A stretch of DNA of 8,130 bases from Thermoanaerobaculia bacterium. Lineage in GTDB: Bacteria; Acidobacteriota; Thermoanaerobaculia; Gp7-AA8. The notes under the pieces are model-generated. The model ran no database searches, was not told the DNA's origin, and was given only the letters and a program-made list of their open reading frames with translations. Where the stretch lies: NCBI GenBank assembly GCA_017883215.1, contig JADGOA010000166.1, positions 1 through 8,130 on the forward strand, given 5' to 3'. The position numbers and the translations under genes were made by a program. Within the stretch, counting starts at the first letter, position 1; every line of letters starts with the position of its first letter. This document shows, piece by piece, positions 6,721 through 8,130 of the stretch.

Positions 6721-8063
6721 TGGCATTCGCAGCAGTCGCGATCCTCACCACTCTGGTCATCGGGATTCCGATGACGCTTGCCGTCGACCGTGATGCGCGC
6801 AGCGGCGCTCTGATCGGGCTGTCGTATCTCTACGGTTGCGGCGCCGTGTGGGCGGTGCTTTTTACGCTGTCGCTGCTGCACGTCCGATGGACCGCTATGA
6901 CGACCACGGTGACGCTCGTCGCGTTTTCAGCGGTGATGTGGATCGTCGTGCTGCTCCGGCGAGCCGAGGCTGCTCCGCCCGGCGCGGCGGTCGATCGGGG
7001 CCCGCTGGCGATGCTCGCGCCGATCGCCGATCTCGCGACTGTGTACGCGGTCGTGACCTTCGCGATGTACGCGACCATCACGCGCGTCTGGGAGTGGGAC
7101 TTCTGGGCGATCTGGGGTCTCAAGGGTCGCGTGTTCCTCGAGGCCGGCGGAATCGACTGGCGTTTTCTGCAGAGCCCCTTCAACGACTTCGCGCATCCCG
7201 ATTACCCGCTGCTGCTGCCGCTGAACTACGCGTATGTCGCGGTGACCAACGGGCAGTGGGATGACCGCTGGATGGCGCTGCCGGGCATCGTGTTCGGGGT
7301 TGCGCTGATCCTCATCGTGCGATCGCTGGCTGCGCGCGAGCTGCCGAGGTTCCTGGCCGCGCTTCTGGCGTTCGCGACGGCCGGCGTCGCGCTCTCGCAG
7401 TACGTCGGCCTCGCCGACGCGCCGTTGATCGCGTACGGAACCGCCGCGATCCTCTTCATCCGGCGTGGCATTCTCTTCGATGAAGCGTCCGGGTTCCGCC
7501 ACGGTGCGATCCTCCTCGGCCTCGCTGCGGGGACGAAGAACGAAGGCCTCGCGCTGATCGCCTCCGTCGTCATCGCGATGCTGATCGCGCGTGCGTCGAA
7601 GTGGCGCGATGTGCTCCGCCTCTGGCCCGCGGTAGTCATCCCGCTGCCGTGGATCGTGGCGCGATTCGCGTTTCACCTGCAGACCGACATCGCCCGCGGA
7701 TCGTTCATTTCACGTGCGATCGAGCGGATCGGCGACAGCGGGGTCATCGTGGCATCGCTCCTCCGCTGGCTTCCCGATCCCTGGCTCTGGCTCCTGATGC
7801 TGGTCGGGATGGTGATGATCCCGCGCACAACGCGCACCGCGGAACGGTTCATCCTCGCCGCGGTCGCAATTCAGGCGGTCTGGTACCTCGCGGCGTACTT
7901 CGGAACGCCGCTCGACGTCATCTGGCACATCGAGACCTCCTGGCCGCGCGTGGCGCGCCATCTCGAGGCGCCCCTGCTCTTCGTCGTGATGCTCACCCTT
8001 GCACAAGCCTTCGAGCGCGGAGAAACTCTCGCGCATGCCGAAGCTCGACCCGAACTCAGCTGA
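6720..8063 (+). CDS. Multi-spanning GT-C-like membrane protein
   Basis: This protein of 447 residues is very hydrophobic, with roughly ten membrane segments, and resembles GT-C fold glycosyltransferases (PMT/ArnT-like) that use polyprenyl-phosphate sugars outside the cytoplasmic membrane. After two or three segments, WEWDFWAIWGLKGRVF (D127) and HPDYPLLLPL (159-168) mark the first extracytoplasmic loop, where GT-C enzymes keep their catalytic acidic residue. YVGLADAP (D233) and GTKNEG (K273, N274, E275) are further family-like motifs. GAGG at 6711-6714 is the ribosome binding site for the ATG at 6720; an adjoining TTG at 6717 is possible. It could add a sugar to a glycan, lipid or protein. It could also be a polymerase- or ligase-like membrane protein, but the WDFW/HPDYP pattern favours GT-C. 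Confidence 0.72.
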   Translation: MAFAAVAILTTLVIGIPMTLAVDRDARSGALIGLSYLYGCGAVWAVLFTLSLLHVRWTAMTTTVTLVAFSAVMWIVVLLRRAEAAPPGAAVDRGPLAMLAPIADLATVYAVVTFAMYATITRVWEWDFWAIWGLKGRVFLEAGGIDWRFLQSPFNDFAHPDYPLLLPLNYAYVAVTNGQWDDRWMALPGIVFGVALILIVRSLAARELPRFLAALLAFATAGVALSQYVGLADAPLIAYGTAAILFIRRGILFDEASGFRHGAILLGLAAGTKNEGLALIASVVIAMLIARASKWRDVLRLWPAVVIPLPWIVARFAFHLQTDIARGSFISRAIERIGDSGVIVASLLRWLPDPWLWLLMLVGMVMIPRTTRTAERFILAAVAIQAVWYLAAYFGTPLDVIWHIETSWPRVARHLEAPLLFVVMLTLAQAFERGETLAHAEARPELS

Positions 8064-8130
8064 ATTCCGCCAGGCAGGTCATCGCATCGTCGACTGGATT
8101 GCCGACTATCTCGACGGCATCGACTCGTAC
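8035..8130 (+). CDS. PLP-dependent group II decarboxylase, N-terminal fragment
   Basis: The first 32 codons are visible and the gene runs off the window. The translation contains EFRQAGHRIVDWIADYL, followed by DGIDSY, which matches the N-terminus of aromatic-L-amino-acid decarboxylase-like enzymes (FR..GH..VDWIADY). Such enzymes use pyridoxal phosphate to remove the carboxyl group of an amino acid; the PLP lysine lies beyond the edge, so activity and substrate cannot be judged. The start overlaps the end of the membrane protein gene by 29 bp, with GGAG at 8019-8022 twelve bases upstream of the ATG. The overlap suggests co-transcription, though a functional link to glycan synthesis is not evident. 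Confidence 0.8.
   Translation, partial: MPKLDPNSAEFRQAGHRIVDWIADYLDGIDSY

Overview
The window is GC-rich bacterial DNA, probably from a diderm soil or sediment organism. Dense same-strand genes with 1-29 bp overlaps, some GTG starts, polysaccharide genes, and 7-8 bp repeat clusters arranged as inverted repeats together suggest an Acidobacteriota-like genome. That placement is a low-confidence inference; no marker gene is present.

All eight recognisable genes read rightwards. From 60 to 4622 four glycosyltransferase genes overlap end to start: a GT4-type enzyme (60-1166), two GT2 enzymes (1163-2209 and 2194-3441) and a GT4 enzyme with a DUF1972-type N-terminus (3438-4622). After a 65-bp gap comes a polyprenyl-phosphate sugar-1-phosphate transferase (4688-6130), the enzyme class that starts a lipid-linked repeat unit. 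Together these five look like part of an exopolysaccharide or O-antigen locus: the phosphotransferase primes undecaprenyl phosphate and the glycosyltransferases extend it. No flippase, polymerase or chain-length regulator lies in the window.

A 155-bp intergenic stretch (6131-6285) holds a large inverted octamer-repeat element. It is followed by a second group: a small membrane-anchored protein of unknown function (6286-6720), a multi-spanning GT-C-like membrane protein (6720-8063), and the start of a PLP-dependent group II decarboxylase cut by the window edge (8035-8130).

The most unusual feature is a set of short-period (7 or 8 bp) tandem repeats, usually folded as inverted repeats, at five places: 22-42, 2378-2460, 2791-2953, 4102-4172 and 6147-6260. 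Three of them lie inside glycosyltransferase genes, keep the reading frame, and add about 25-60 low-complexity residues between conserved motifs. The octamer unit inside the gene at 3438 is also found in the intergenic element, but the coding copy lacks the TGA-containing version of the unit in its second arm. This looks like a dispersed repeat family that can settle in genes when it does not break them.
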